A DNA stretch of 23,805 nucleotides, from the NCBI GenBank assembly GCA_002501065.1, contig DLRK01000123.1, forward strand, positions 1 through 23,805, read 5' to 3'. Every line of letters begins with the position of its first letter. The first letter of the stretch is position 1. Below are positions 14,664-22,489 of the stretch, one piece after another. The notes beneath the pieces were generated by a model. The model was given only the letters and a program-made list of their open reading frames with translations, was not told the origin of the DNA and ran no database searches. The translations under genes and the position numbers were made by a program. This DNA is from Akkermansiaceae bacterium UBA7890. GTDB lineage: Bacteria; Verrucomicrobiota; Verrucomicrobiia; Verrucomicrobiales; Akkermansiaceae.

Positions 14664-15109
14664 CGCTTAAGAGAAAGGATCTGAGGAACGTCTCTGACCA
14701 ATTGTGGATGCTTGCTTGATTTACTGTTTTCCGGATCCCGGAACAATTCCTGATTCCTGAATGATCCGCCTCTTCATGCACAGACGGACCGATATCAAGA
14801 GCAAAGGCTCCGCATCTTCCCGGTAGAGGTGAATATTCGCCCTCCAGAATACGGGTATTCCCTGCTTTGTGTTCGGTGGGGCAGCCCGTTCCTTACCTGA
14901 GCAGTTCCACCTGCGGGGAACAGACCCGGTCCCCGGCGGAAGCTCCGGTATCGTTCCTCCTCCACCCGGGAGCCAGATCAAGAAGAGCTTTGTCCCCACC
15001 AGGTCACCGTCCGGCCGGGCCGGGCCTGAAAACCTCCGCCCCTCGCCTGCCCCTCCGGTGAAAAGTTGATCCCTTGCATTGCCCCCGACCTGCGCCATCC
15101 TGTGACCGT
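14664..15109. other. 446-bp gap between divergent genes
   Basis: This gap separates the phosphatase gene (minus) from the phosphodiester glycosidase gene (plus) and must hold both promoters. I see a short near-palindrome (TCCGGATCCCGGA, about 14729-14741) and an ATTCCTG repeat next to it. A 125-codon minus-strand open frame (14721-15098) has proline/glycine-rich, non-family sequence and no ribosome site, so I do not call it a gene. No RNA gene is recognised. Confidence 0.5.
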
Positions 15110-16054
15110 ATGCGCGATCCTCTTCCTGTTCCGGGAATCACGCACGTGATGGCCGTCGCCCTCACGTGCGTGCTTCTCCCTGGCTGCACCTCGCAAACCC
15201 GTAGCCCGGGCAAGACCAGCTTCACCCGTGCCTTTCCCTCCGGGCCTTCCCCGGAATATCCCCTCATCAGGCCGGATCCTGACGACCCGACAGATCCCGG
15301 TGCACGCGTTGACGTTCCCCTGCCCGGCCCCGGCCCCGCTCCCACCTTCCTTGATCTGCAACCGTCCCGGCAACCGCTTTCTGCCGGTATTGAGCAGGTG
15401 ACTTCCCGCGGTATCGCACTCACCTTCTTTCTCTTCGACGACCGCAATTATGAGATTTCGGTGGTGGACAAGCAGGGTGGTCCCAGGACCGAGTGGCCCT
15501 CTGCCATGGAGGCCGCCAAGGCACACGGCGCACTGGCCGCCATCAACGCCGGCTTCTTCACCCCGGAAGGCAATCCGCTCGGGCTGGTAATCGAGAACGG
15601 CAAACGCATCGGAACCTGGAATGCAGGTTCCTCCCTCGCTTCCGGAGTTCTCTCGGTGGAAAAATCCCCACGTCTCCTCCGCCGGCGGCACTGGCGCTCC
15701 TTCTCCCCCACCCACCATCTCGTGCAGGCCGGCCCCTTCCTCATCGAGAATGACATCGCGGTGACCGGTCTGAGCAATCGCGACCGAAGTCCCCGTTCCT
15801 TCCTCGTCTGGGACGGTCGGCATTACTGGGCTCTCGGCTACGCCGGCAAAGCCACCCTCTCCGAACTGGCTTCAGCCCTGGCAGCCCAACCACTCGCCAG
15901 GCTCAACATCACCACCGCGCTCAACCTCGACGGGGGACGATCCAGTGATCTGTGGGTCTCCCCGCAGGTGCATGGCGGCCCGGTCTCCACCCGCCGAAAC
16001 TGGAACAACCCGGTTCGGAACTACCTTCTCATTCATCACCGCTCCCAATCATAA
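15110..16054 (+). CDS. Phosphodiester glycosidase family lipoprotein (NAGPA/DUF2233 domain)
   Basis: This is a 314-residue protein from the ATG at 15110. The hydrophobic stretch MAVALTCVLLPGCTSQ carries a lipobox (LPGC) at residues 23-26, which predicts a lipoprotein. A proline-rich linker (about 30-80) follows. The catalytic domain shows the NAGPA hallmarks AAINAGFFTPEGNPLGLVIENGK, a QAGPFLIENDIAV block, RSFLVWDG, and near the end ALNLDGGRSSDLWV, whose acidic DGG is conserved. The domain is named after the mammalian enzyme that uncovers mannose-6-phosphate. Bacterial members cleave phosphodiester-linked sugars or trim wall and surface glycans. The start could also be TTG 15074 or ATG 15149; the last would still include the lipobox. 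A perfect 11-bp inverted repeat (15139-15172) lies within the signal-peptide codons. Confidence 0.88.
   Translation: MRDPLPVPGITHVMAVALTCVLLPGCTSQTRSPGKTSFTRAFPSGPSPEYPLIRPDPDDPTDPGARVDVPLPGPGPAPTFLDLQPSRQPLSAGIEQVTSRGIALTFFLFDDRNYEISVVDKQGGPRTEWPSAMEAAKAHGALAAINAGFFTPEGNPLGLVIENGKRIGTWNAGSSLASGVLSVEKSPRLLRRRHWRSFSPTHHLVQAGPFLIENDIAVTGLSNRDRSPRSFLVWDGRHYWALGYAGKATLSELASALAAQPLARLNITTALNLDGGRSSDLWVSPQVHGGPVSTRRNWNNPVRNYLLIHHRSQS
15139..15172. repeat. Perfect 11-bp inverted repeat in the lipoprotein signal-peptide region
   Basis: CACGCACGTGA (15139-15149) and TCACGTGCGTG (15162-15172) are exact reverse complements around a 12-bp spacer, and each arm contains CACGTG. The alternative ATG at 15149 lies at the inner edge of the left arm. 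In the mRNA the hairpin would cover the early codons, or the ribosome site if translation starts at 15149. As DNA it could be a protein-binding site. Confidence 0.6.
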
Positions 16055-16291
16055 CCCCGGTCCCGAGATTCCCCGGAACCGCGTTCCAGCCCTCTCCCTT
16101 CCCTGCGGATGGGGACAGGGGCACATCTGATCTTGTCCTCCTGACAATCAATCCTCCACAATGATCAATGCATCCTTTGAAGAAAGGTGCTTTATCCATG
16201 AACAGCTTGCTCACAATCGTGTCTGTATTCCTTGCGCGCTCCATCCTGTTCGTCGGCCCTTTCCTCCGCGCTCAAAAGCCAGCAAGTTCGC

Positions 16292-16690
16292 ATGCGTCTC
16301 CTTCTCTCCACCTCCCTGCTCCTGGTATCTCTGGCCTTTTTCCCTTCCTGCTCCTCCCTGAAGGGCAAGATGACCAAGGGCGATATTGCCACCTTCAAAC
16401 TCCGTGATCTGACCCGTTTCGGTCAACCCCATCTCGTCAAGGTGAACACCGGCGAGATCAAGCAGTTCGATCGCAGCGAGCTGAAGAAAGGCCGCATGGC
16501 CTCCCTCGATTCCCGGCACCGCTCCGAGCCGGTCAATTTCATTCCTCCAAGTCTCCCCGGCGGGAGCATCATTTTCGATGGCAGCATCCTCCCACCCAAG
16601 AACACCGACGCTCCCCGTGGAGGCACCGGACCCTTCCTTGGCGGAGCGGCCTATCCAACCGGCATTCCACAGAATTTCTCGATCGAATAG
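16292..16690 (+). CDS. Small hypothetical lipoprotein
   Basis: This is a 132-residue protein. MRLLLSTSLLLVSLAFFPSCSSLKGK gives a clear lipoprotein signal, with the lipidated Cys at residue 20. The mature part is basic at first (KMTKGDIATFKLRDLTRF), then proline/glycine-rich with low complexity (FIPPSLPGGSIIFDGSILPPKN, GGTGPFLGGAAYP), so it is probably extended or disordered. No family is recognised. The ATG at 16292 is chosen because it starts the signal; the frame is open back to 16232. There is no good ribosome site. It lies 48 bp upstream of ychF on the same strand. Confidence 0.7.
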   Translation: MRLLLSTSLLLVSLAFFPSCSSLKGKMTKGDIATFKLRDLTRFGQPHLVKVNTGEIKQFDRSELKKGRMASLDSRHRSEPVNFIPPSLPGGSIIFDGSILPPKNTDAPRGGTGPFLGGAAYPTGIPQNFSIE

Positions 16691-16738
16691 CAGCTTGGAG
16701 TGGTCAGGCGGGCCGATCTCGGCTACAGGCCGCTGTTC

Positions 16739-17860
16739 ATGCTCAAGGCCGGTATCGTGGGACTGCCCAACGTAGGCAAATCAACGCTCTTCAATGCGGT
16801 CACCCGCACGCGCAAGGCGCAGGCGGAGAACTACCCGTTCTGCACCATCGATCCCAACATCGGGGTGGTCAGCGTACCGGACGACCGGCTTGCCCCGCTG
16901 GCGGCACTGACCGGTTCACGGGAGACCATTCCCACTGTCATCGAGTTCGTCGATATTGCAGGGCTCGTAAAGGGTGCGAGCGAGGGCGCGGGCCTGGGCA
17001 ACCAGTTTCTCGCCAACATTCGTGAAGTCGATGCCGTCGTCCAGGTGGTGCGCTGCTTCGAGAACGACGATATCATCCACGAACTGGGATCGGTCGATCC
17101 CATCCGTGACATCGAGATCATCAACACCGAACTCATCCTGGCCGACCTCGCCGCCACACAGAAGCGGCACGCCTCCCGGGAGAAGAGGGCCAAGGGTGGC
17201 GACAAGGAAGCCGCCCGTGAACTCGCCGTGATCGAAAAGCTCCTCCCCCACCTCGAGGATGGCAGACCTGCGCTCTCTCTGGAGCTCTCTGCGGAGGAAA
17301 CCATTCTCCTGCGCGACTTCTTCCTGCTTTCTGCCAAGCGCACCATCTTCGCCTGCAACGTGGCGGAAGACCAGCTCGCCGGAGCCCTTGAAAATCCCGG
17401 GCAGCATCCCATGGTTGCCCGCGTGCAGGAATTCGCCGCAGCCTCGCACGGCACGGAAGCGGTCATCATCTCCGCCCTCATCGAAGAGGAACTGGTCTCC
17501 CTTGAAGCAGAGGAAGCCACCGAGTTTCTCGCCGACATGGGCGTGTCCGATTCCGGTGCCACCGCTCTCGTCCAAGGAGTTTACCGTCTCCTGAACCTGC
17601 GCACCTTCCTCACCTCCAACGGGAAAGAAACCCACGCCTGGACCATTGTCGGAGGGACCAAGGCCCCGGCCGCCGCCGGCGTCATTCATACCGACTTCGA
17701 ACGTGGCTTCATCGCCGCCGAAGTCTGCTCCCATCAGGATCTGGTCGAAGCCGGCTCCAGATCCGCCGCCCGGGACACCGGCAGGATCCGCATGGAAGGC
17801 AAGGACTACGAAGTCCTGGACGGAGATGTGATCGAATTCCGCTTCAACGTCCAGGGCTGA
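16739..17860 (+). CDS. ychF: Redox-regulated ATPase/GTPase YchF (Obg family)
   Basis: This 373-residue cytoplasmic TRAFAC-class P-loop protein is close to the usual 363-368. It shows the P-loop GLPNVGKST, the switch I region YPFCTIDPNIGVV, the Walker B/G3 segment FVDIAGLVKGASEGAGLGNQFL, and in place of NKxD the NVAED motif (CNVAEDQL) linked to ATP preference in YchF. A coiled-coil region follows (KRHASREKRAKGGDKEAARE), then the C-terminal TGS-like domain with LRTFLTSNGKETHAW, HTDFERGFIAAEV and the terminal DGDVIEFRFNV. YchF binds ribosomes and influences translation initiation and stress responses. The ATG at 16739 gives the family N-terminus MLKAGIVGLPN; the frame is open further upstream. 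Confidence 0.97.
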   Translation: MLKAGIVGLPNVGKSTLFNAVTRTRKAQAENYPFCTIDPNIGVVSVPDDRLAPLAALTGSRETIPTVIEFVDIAGLVKGASEGAGLGNQFLANIREVDAVVQVVRCFENDDIIHELGSVDPIRDIEIINTELILADLAATQKRHASREKRAKGGDKEAARELAVIEKLLPHLEDGRPALSLELSAEETILLRDFFLLSAKRTIFACNVAEDQLAGALENPGQHPMVARVQEFAAASHGTEAVIISALIEEELVSLEAEEATEFLADMGVSDSGATALVQGVYRLLNLRTFLTSNGKETHAWTIVGGTKAPAAAGVIHTDFERGFIAAEVCSHQDLVEAGSRSAARDTGRIRMEGKDYEVLDGDVIEFRFNVQG

Positions 17861-18169
17861 ACAAGAACCTCGTTCTCACGCACGAGCCCTTCCGGTCGGG
17901 AACTCGAAGATCCAGTTTCCCCGCCCCGCCCAGGCTCCCTGCTGACCAAGGTCATGACACTGAAGAAGCGTCTAATAGTAAGGCCTGTTCTTCTTCTCAG
18001 ACTCCTTGCGTGCCTTCTCATCCCGGGCCCTGTGCTCGGCCAGCCTGGTCTGCCGCAATGATACGGAAACCGCTTCGCTCGTTTTTTCTCTCTCCCGCGG
18101 TTTGGCGATTCATTTGGCCGGTGTGCGAATTCCGCTTTATTCCGCCCGGAATCTGCCTAGCTTCCCGCC
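17861..18169. other. 309-bp gap between ychF and the Deg9-like protease gene
   Basis: The only notable content is a minus-strand coding-like stretch (17972-18113) described separately. The promoter of the protease gene should lie at about 18110-18160, where TTGGCC and TTATTC hexamers stand 17 bp apart, a weak match to a sigma-70 promoter. No RNA gene or clear terminator is seen after ychF. Confidence 0.4.
17972..18113 (-). pseudogene. Possible small basic-acidic protein gene interrupted at an A6 run
   Basis: On the minus strand the frame ending at TAG 17972-17974 encodes a strongly protein-like tail (LAEHRARDEKARKESEKK then NRPYY). It has no ATG and is closed by a TGA. The neighbouring frame starts with ATG at 18113 and reads MNRQTAGERK up to a run of six A residues. 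Removing one A joins the two into a 46-residue charged protein. It may be a frameshifted gene, a slippage-decoded one, or chance. No ribosome site precedes the ATG. Confidence 0.25.
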
Positions 18170-19660
18170 ATGAATAAACTCCTGCTGTTCGGTGGCAGTG
18201 TCGCGCTTCTCCACTCCCTTGCGCTGGCACAGAACCCGGACCAGACCGGCAACAGGAATGCCGACATCTACAAATCGGTCGTCCGCATCGAATCTGCTAC
18301 CCAGGTGGCGGATTATCGCACGCCCTGGAACTCCGGGCGCTTCGGGGGTGGCACCGGTTCGGGATTCATGATCGGCCCGAACCAGTTCCTGACCAACGCA
18401 CACGTGGTCTCCAATGCGAACCGGGTCCTCATCACCCGGCGTGGCTCCGCCCGGAAACACCCGGCCCGGGTCGTTCATATCGCTCATGACTGCGATCTCG
18501 CCCTCCTCGAGGTCGAGGACGACGCCCCTTTCGAAGGCCTCCATTACCTCAAGTTCGGTGACGTGCCTGCCCTGGAAAGCCAGGTCCGCGTGATTGGCTA
18601 TCCGGTCGGCGGAGATCGCATCTCGGTAACCCGCGGAGTGGTTTCGCGCATTGATTTCCGCCCCTACTCGCACTCCCGCGTCGACTCGCACCTGGTCGTG
18701 CAGATCGACGCCGCCATCAACCCCGGCAATTCCGGTGGTCCGGTCCTCCAGGACGGCAAGGTGGTGGGTGTCGCCTTCCAGGGACTGCGCCAGGCCGACA
18801 ACACCGGCTACATGATTCCCACTCCGGTCATTCAGCGCTTCCTCAGGGATATCGGCGACGGTCGCTATGACAAATACGTCGATCTCGGCATCACCGAGTT
18901 CGCACTCTTCAACCCGGCCATGCGCAAGGCTCTTCAGGTTCCCGAAGACGGACTGGGCGTCATGGTGGCCTCCGTCCTGCCCACCGGTCCCTGCGATGGC
19001 GTGATGGAACCCGGTGACGTTCTCCTCTCCATCGACAACAACCCGGTTGACAATGCCGGCAACATCGAGGTCGAGGGGGAAAAGGTCGTCCTGCACGAGG
19101 TGGTCGAACGCAAGTTCGCAGGCGATGAAGTCAAACTCGAGTTCCTGCGCAGGGGCGAGAAGAAGGATGTCACCGTCACCCTCAAGGCCTTCCCTCATTC
19201 CCGCATTTACGCGGTGCGCTACGGCGAACGACCCCGCTTCGTCTTCTTCGCCGGCCTGGTCTTCCAGCCCCTCGACTTCAACCTCTACTCCGCCTACGGC
19301 TTCGACAGCCCGCGCGTACGCAAGATCTTCCAGAACTACGTGCGGGATGCCCTCTTCAAGGAGCGCGAGGATGTGGTGGTTCTCACCCGGGTGGAGAGTG
19401 ATCGTCTGACCTCCTTCATCACCGGCTTCAACGGCACGGTGGTGGATGAAATCAACGGCACCAGGGTAAAGGACCTCCGGCATGCTCACGAACTCCTGTA
19501 TGCCGGGGACCAGCCCGAGTTCATCACCATCAAGTGCAACGGGGTCGCCCGCCCCATCGTGATTCCTTCGGCCGAAGTGGAATCCGCCAACAAGCGCATC
19601 ATGCAGCAGAACGGCATCTTCCGCTCCCATTATCTCGGTGACCTCCAACCCGCATCCTGA
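18170..19660 (+). CDS. Exported S1C serine protease with PDZ domains (Deg9-like)
   Basis: This is a 496-residue protein with signal peptide MNKLLLFGGSVALLHSLALA. The trypsin-like domain (about 31-230) has an intact triad: His78 in FLTNAHVV, Asp109 in HDCDLALLEV, and Ser188 in NPGNSGGPV. A first PDZ domain (about 238-345) contains GVMVASVLPTGPCDGVMEPGDVLLSIDN. A linker with PRFVFFAGLVFQPLDFNLYS leads to a second, degenerate PDZ-like domain (about 405-480; VVVLTRVES, VVDEINGTRVKDL). The arrangement and motifs (RRGS, VVGYPxGGDxISVTxGVVSR, AGLVFxPL) resemble plant Deg9 and its bacterial relatives more than classical DegP. It acts outside the cytoplasmic membrane, probably in protein quality control. 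Only 2 bp separate its stop from the catalytically dead paralogue, so the two are surely cotranscribed. Confidence 0.94.
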   Translation: MNKLLLFGGSVALLHSLALAQNPDQTGNRNADIYKSVVRIESATQVADYRTPWNSGRFGGGTGSGFMIGPNQFLTNAHVVSNANRVLITRRGSARKHPARVVHIAHDCDLALLEVEDDAPFEGLHYLKFGDVPALESQVRVIGYPVGGDRISVTRGVVSRIDFRPYSHSRVDSHLVVQIDAAINPGNSGGPVLQDGKVVGVAFQGLRQADNTGYMIPTPVIQRFLRDIGDGRYDKYVDLGITEFALFNPAMRKALQVPEDGLGVMVASVLPTGPCDGVMEPGDVLLSIDNNPVDNAGNIEVEGEKVVLHEVVERKFAGDEVKLEFLRRGEKKDVTVTLKAFPHSRIYAVRYGERPRFVFFAGLVFQPLDFNLYSAYGFDSPRVRKIFQNYVRDALFKEREDVVVLTRVESDRLTSFITGFNGTVVDEINGTRVKDLRHAHELLYAGDQPEFITIKCNGVARPIVIPSAEVESANKRIMQQNGIFRSHYLGDLQPAS

Positions 19661-19662
19661 TC

Positions 19663-21141
19663 ATGTTTCCGACCCGTCCGCTTTTCTGCTCTCTCGCCCT
19701 TCTGCTTGTCGTGGCGGTCCTCCCTGCCCCGGCCCTTGCGGCCGCAAGGGCAAAGGGACTCCTTCGCATCAACACCACCATCCAGACCTACAACGTCGCC
19801 CAGCCGTGGGAACTCAACCAACCCCAGCGTCGCCGTGGCCTGGGAGCCATTCTTGAGGACGGCAACATACTCACCACCGGCGAGATGGCTGCCAATTCGA
19901 CCTACATCGAGTTCGAGTCCGCTGACGGTGCCCACACGGTTCCCGCCGAGGTGATCGCCATCGACTATGAAGCCAACCTCGCCCTCCTCAAGCCGGAGGA
20001 AGGGTCCAACCGGGAATGGATCGACAAGCTGGGCACTCTCGGCATCAATGGTCCGGCCGGGATAGACGACAAGGTCAACATCTGGCAGCTTGAGGACAAC
20101 GGCGACGCCATCCGCACCGAAGGCACGGTGCGCTCCGTCGACCTCCTCTCCACCTTCGCAAGCGGCCACTACTTCCTGTGCTACGAAGTGAAGGCCTCCA
20201 TGCAGAGTGCCTCCAGCAGCTACACTCTGCCAGTCACCCGGGACGGCAGGCTCCTCGGCATCCTCGCCAGCTACAATTCCAAGGACCAGATCAGTGACGT
20301 GGTGGCTCCCGACATCCTGAAGCGCTTTCTCGAGGACGTCAGGGACGGCCGGCACGAGGGCTTCCCCTCCCTCGGCATCGCCACCGTGCTCACGGAGGAT
20401 CCCCAGTTCCGGAAGTGGCTCGGTCTGAGGGACGAACAGGGAGGTCTCTATGTGAGCCGCGTTCTACCTGGAAGCGGTGCGGACGAAAGCGGCCTCCAAA
20501 AAGGTGACGTTCTCCTCACCGTGAACGGGCATGCAATCGACCGCCGCGGATACTACGAGGATCCAACCTACGGGCGCCTCGTCTGGAGCCACCTTGTGCG
20601 CGGATCCAGGCAGGTTGGTGACAAACTGGCCCTCCTCATCATGCGCGATGGGGAGGAGCAACAGCTGGAGGCGGTCCTCCGGCGTCCGCCCGACCATCTC
20701 ATTCCCAGCCACATGTACGACAAGGCTCCGCCCTACCTCATCAAGGGCGGTCTGGTTTTCCAGGAACTCACCCGCCCCTACCTCGAAGCCTTCGGCAAGG
20801 AGTGGCGGAGTCGTGCCCCTCTCGACCTGCTCGATGCACTCAATAATCCCGAGGACTACGAGGAGGGACGGAAGCGCCTCGTCTTTCTCAGCCGCGTCAT
20901 CCGGACCCCGGCCACCATAGGCTACGATCAGGTCAACAACCTGATCGTCACGGAAGCCAACGGCCAGAAGGTAACGGACATGAAATCCCTCGCTGCGGCC
21001 CTCGGCAATCCAAAGGACGGACTTCATTCCATCCGCATCGACGACATCCCCTACGTGATCTACCTCGACCCCGAGGCGAGTGACCTCGTCGACAAGGCCC
21101 TCCTCAAGCGTGGCCTTCCCGCCCTCCAGCGTCTGCCCTGA
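19663..21141 (+). CDS. Catalytically dead paralogue of the Deg9-like protease (pseudoprotease)
   Basis: This is a 492-residue protein with signal peptide MFPTRPLFCSLALLLVVAVLPAPALA. It aligns end to end with the preceding protease: ILTTGEMAANS matches FLTNAHVVSNA, EANLALLKPEE matches DCDLALLEVED, VTRDGRLLGI matches VLQDGKVVGV, PDILKRFLEDVRDGRHEGFPSLGI matches the start of PDZ1, GLYVSRVLPGSGADESGLQKGDVLLTVNG is PDZ1, and IKGGLVFQELTRPYL matches FAGLVFQPLDF. All three catalytic positions are replaced: Glu74 for His, Asn105 for Asp and Tyr187 for Ser, and the oxyanion-hole GNSGG is lost. The reading frame is full-length with intact PDZ regions, so it is a maintained pseudoprotease and not a decaying gene. 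It probably partners or regulates the active enzyme, or holds substrates. Confidence 0.9.
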   Translation: MFPTRPLFCSLALLLVVAVLPAPALAAARAKGLLRINTTIQTYNVAQPWELNQPQRRRGLGAILEDGNILTTGEMAANSTYIEFESADGAHTVPAEVIAIDYEANLALLKPEEGSNREWIDKLGTLGINGPAGIDDKVNIWQLEDNGDAIRTEGTVRSVDLLSTFASGHYFLCYEVKASMQSASSSYTLPVTRDGRLLGILASYNSKDQISDVVAPDILKRFLEDVRDGRHEGFPSLGIATVLTEDPQFRKWLGLRDEQGGLYVSRVLPGSGADESGLQKGDVLLTVNGHAIDRRGYYEDPTYGRLVWSHLVRGSRQVGDKLALLIMRDGEEQQLEAVLRRPPDHLIPSHMYDKAPPYLIKGGLVFQELTRPYLEAFGKEWRSRAPLDLLDALNNPEDYEEGRKRLVFLSRVIRTPATIGYDQVNNLIVTEANGQKVTDMKSLAAALGNPKDGLHSIRIDDIPYVIYLDPEASDLVDKALLKRGLPALQRLP

Positions 21142-21178
21142 GCATCCGTCGCGGCCAACACCTGCAGCTCTTCCTCCC

Positions 21179-21643
21179 TTAGCGGCTCAGCTCCTCCTGG
21201 GTCACGATCTTCACCCCGGCGCTGTGAAGCACGGACTGGGCGAATTCGACATCCTCCACATGCAAAGCCACCATCGTCCGCCCCTCCGGGTGAGGCAGCA
21301 GGGTGTAGACGAAGTCAACGTTGGTTTCCGCCATCCGCAGTTCATGCAGACACTTCTGGAACTCTTCCGCGGCATGCCGCAGGGCCACCACCACCAGGTC
21401 CGCCGTGGTGTGGGGGATGCCTTTCTCCAGGAAGATCTGCTGGGTTGATTCGGGATCGCTGGTCACGATGCGTGCCACCGTGGCATCGCGGGAATCCTGC
21501 ACGCTGAATCCCAGCAGTTCCACCCGCGACTGGTGCAGGAGCTGAATGAGCGCTTCCAGAGATCCCGCACGATTCTGCAGGAAAACGGAGAATTGCAGAA
21601 CAGGCGCGCCCATCGGCGCAATGGCATCGGAGGCTTCTCCCAT
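21179..21643 (-). CDS. Tandem ACT-domain protein
   Basis: This is a 154-residue soluble protein made of two ACT domains: the first (about 13-80) runs VLQFSVFLQNRAGSLEALIQLLHQSRVELLGFSVQDSRDATVARIV, and the second (about 84-150) has LVVVALRHAAEEFQKCLHELRMAETNVDFVYTLLP and GRTMVALHVEDVEFAQSVL. ACT pairs bind amino acids or similar effectors and control enzymes or transcription. With no catalytic domain attached, this is likely a free-standing sensor subunit. I use ATG 21643; a TTG just before it is the alternative. It lies 40 bp after trmO on the same strand (probable operon) and converges with the pseudoprotease gene across 37 bp in which no hairpin is evident. The ligand is unknown. Confidence 0.85.
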   Translation of the reverse strand: MGEASDAIAPMGAPVLQFSVFLQNRAGSLEALIQLLHQSRVELLGFSVQDSRDATVARIVTSDPESTQQIFLEKGIPHTTADLVVVALRHAAEEFQKCLHELRMAETNVDFVYTLLPHPEGRTMVALHVEDVEFAQSVLHSAGVKIVTQEELSR

Positions 21644-21683
21644 CAACGTCTGTTAGAACACAGATAACACTGCTTCTCAACCG

Positions 21684-22391
21684 CTATTGCGCCTGATCGC
21701 TCAAGTTTCGGAGTCCGCACAACACGCATTCGCCATTCTTCACCTCCCACGCCACATCAAGATCGAAGATCCGCAGGAAGTAGGTGCGCTCCTGTTTTTC
21801 GTGGAAAGCCGGTCGGGCATCGAAGCTGAGCGTTTCCAGGATCACCTCCCGCTGTTCCTCGGAAATCTCCGAGAACGTCCCCTTGGCCTCTTCCGACACC
21901 CGGACCGGCAACCGCTCCGGGGCCTCCGGGGCCACCCTGGACCAGGCGTCGGGAATCAGGTCCGCGTAGGGAAGATAGGGCTTCACATCGAGCACCGCCG
22001 TGCCGTCCACCAGGTCTACCCCCGAAAGGACAAGGGCTGGTCCATCCCCCCCCGCCCGGTCGAACCCGTGAAATCTGCAGGCTGAAATCCCGATCCGGTT
22101 GGGTCGGAAGGGGGACCGGGTCGCGAAGACACCCAGCTTCTCGTTCCCTCCCAGGCGGGGAGGACGCACGGCCAGGCGCGCCTCTTCTTTCCGCATTTCG
22201 TTGAAAAGAACCACGATCCAGAGGTGGGAGAATTCCTTGAGCCCGCACAAGGCCTCCTCCCGGCGAAACTCTGCCTCCAGCACCAGACGCCCTCGCGCGG
22301 AAGGAACCAGTCCAGCCTGCCGTGGGACTCCGAACTTGTCCCGGTAGGGTGTCTCAAGCCTGCCAATGGGTCGGAGTTGGATCAATTCCAT
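21684..22391 (-). CDS. trmO: tRNA (N6-threonylcarbamoyladenosine(37)-N6)-methyltransferase TrmO (TsaA/YaeB family)
   Basis: This is a 235-residue cytoplasmic enzyme. It uses SAM to methylate t6A37 of certain tRNAs to m6t6A. The family is a beta-barrel methyltransferase without a Rossmann fold. Signatures are LRPIGRLETPYRDKFGVPRQAGL at the N-terminus, LKEFSHLWIVVLFN, GVFATRSPFRPNRIGIS, SGVDLVDGTAVLDVKPYLPYAD, and a C-terminal domain with RPAFHEKQERTYFLRIFDLDVAWEV. I chose ATG 22391 (MELIQLRPIGR) over the upstream 22409 codon because it matches the family start. It lies 98 bp after the DUF1080 gene and is followed by the ACT protein. It consumes the SAM whose cycle genes are elsewhere in this window. 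Confidence 0.95.
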   Translation of the reverse strand: MELIQLRPIGRLETPYRDKFGVPRQAGLVPSARGRLVLEAEFRREEALCGLKEFSHLWIVVLFNEMRKEEARLAVRPPRLGGNEKLGVFATRSPFRPNRIGISACRFHGFDRAGGDGPALVLSGVDLVDGTAVLDVKPYLPYADLIPDAWSRVAPEAPERLPVRVSEEAKGTFSEISEEQREVILETLSFDARPAFHEKQERTYFLRIFDLDVAWEVKNGECVLCGLRNLSDQAQ

Positions 22392-22489
22392 GGCCCACGC
22401 TAGTCCCACTCCCGGGTCCGGGGCGAGAGGAACTCCTCACCGGCGTCAGGAGGAGAAGCTGAAAATACGGGAGACGGTCTGGCAGATTG

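Noticed and set aside
14721..15098. Minus-strand ORF of 125 codons in the 446-bp gap
   Set aside because: No ribosome site, no recognisable motif, and Gly/Pro/Arg-rich composition like random GC-rich DNA.
16199..16407. Plus-strand ORF starting with a signal-peptide-like MNSLLTIVSVFLARSILFVG
   Set aside because: It overlaps the better-supported lipoprotein gene by more than 100 bp, and the sequence after the hydrophobic start is unstructured and unlike a protein domain.
18137..19648. Long antisense open frame (about 500 codons) across the protease gene
   Set aside because: It mirrors the well-supported protease reading frame. Long antisense frames are expected in GC-rich coding DNA, and its translation shows no family motif.
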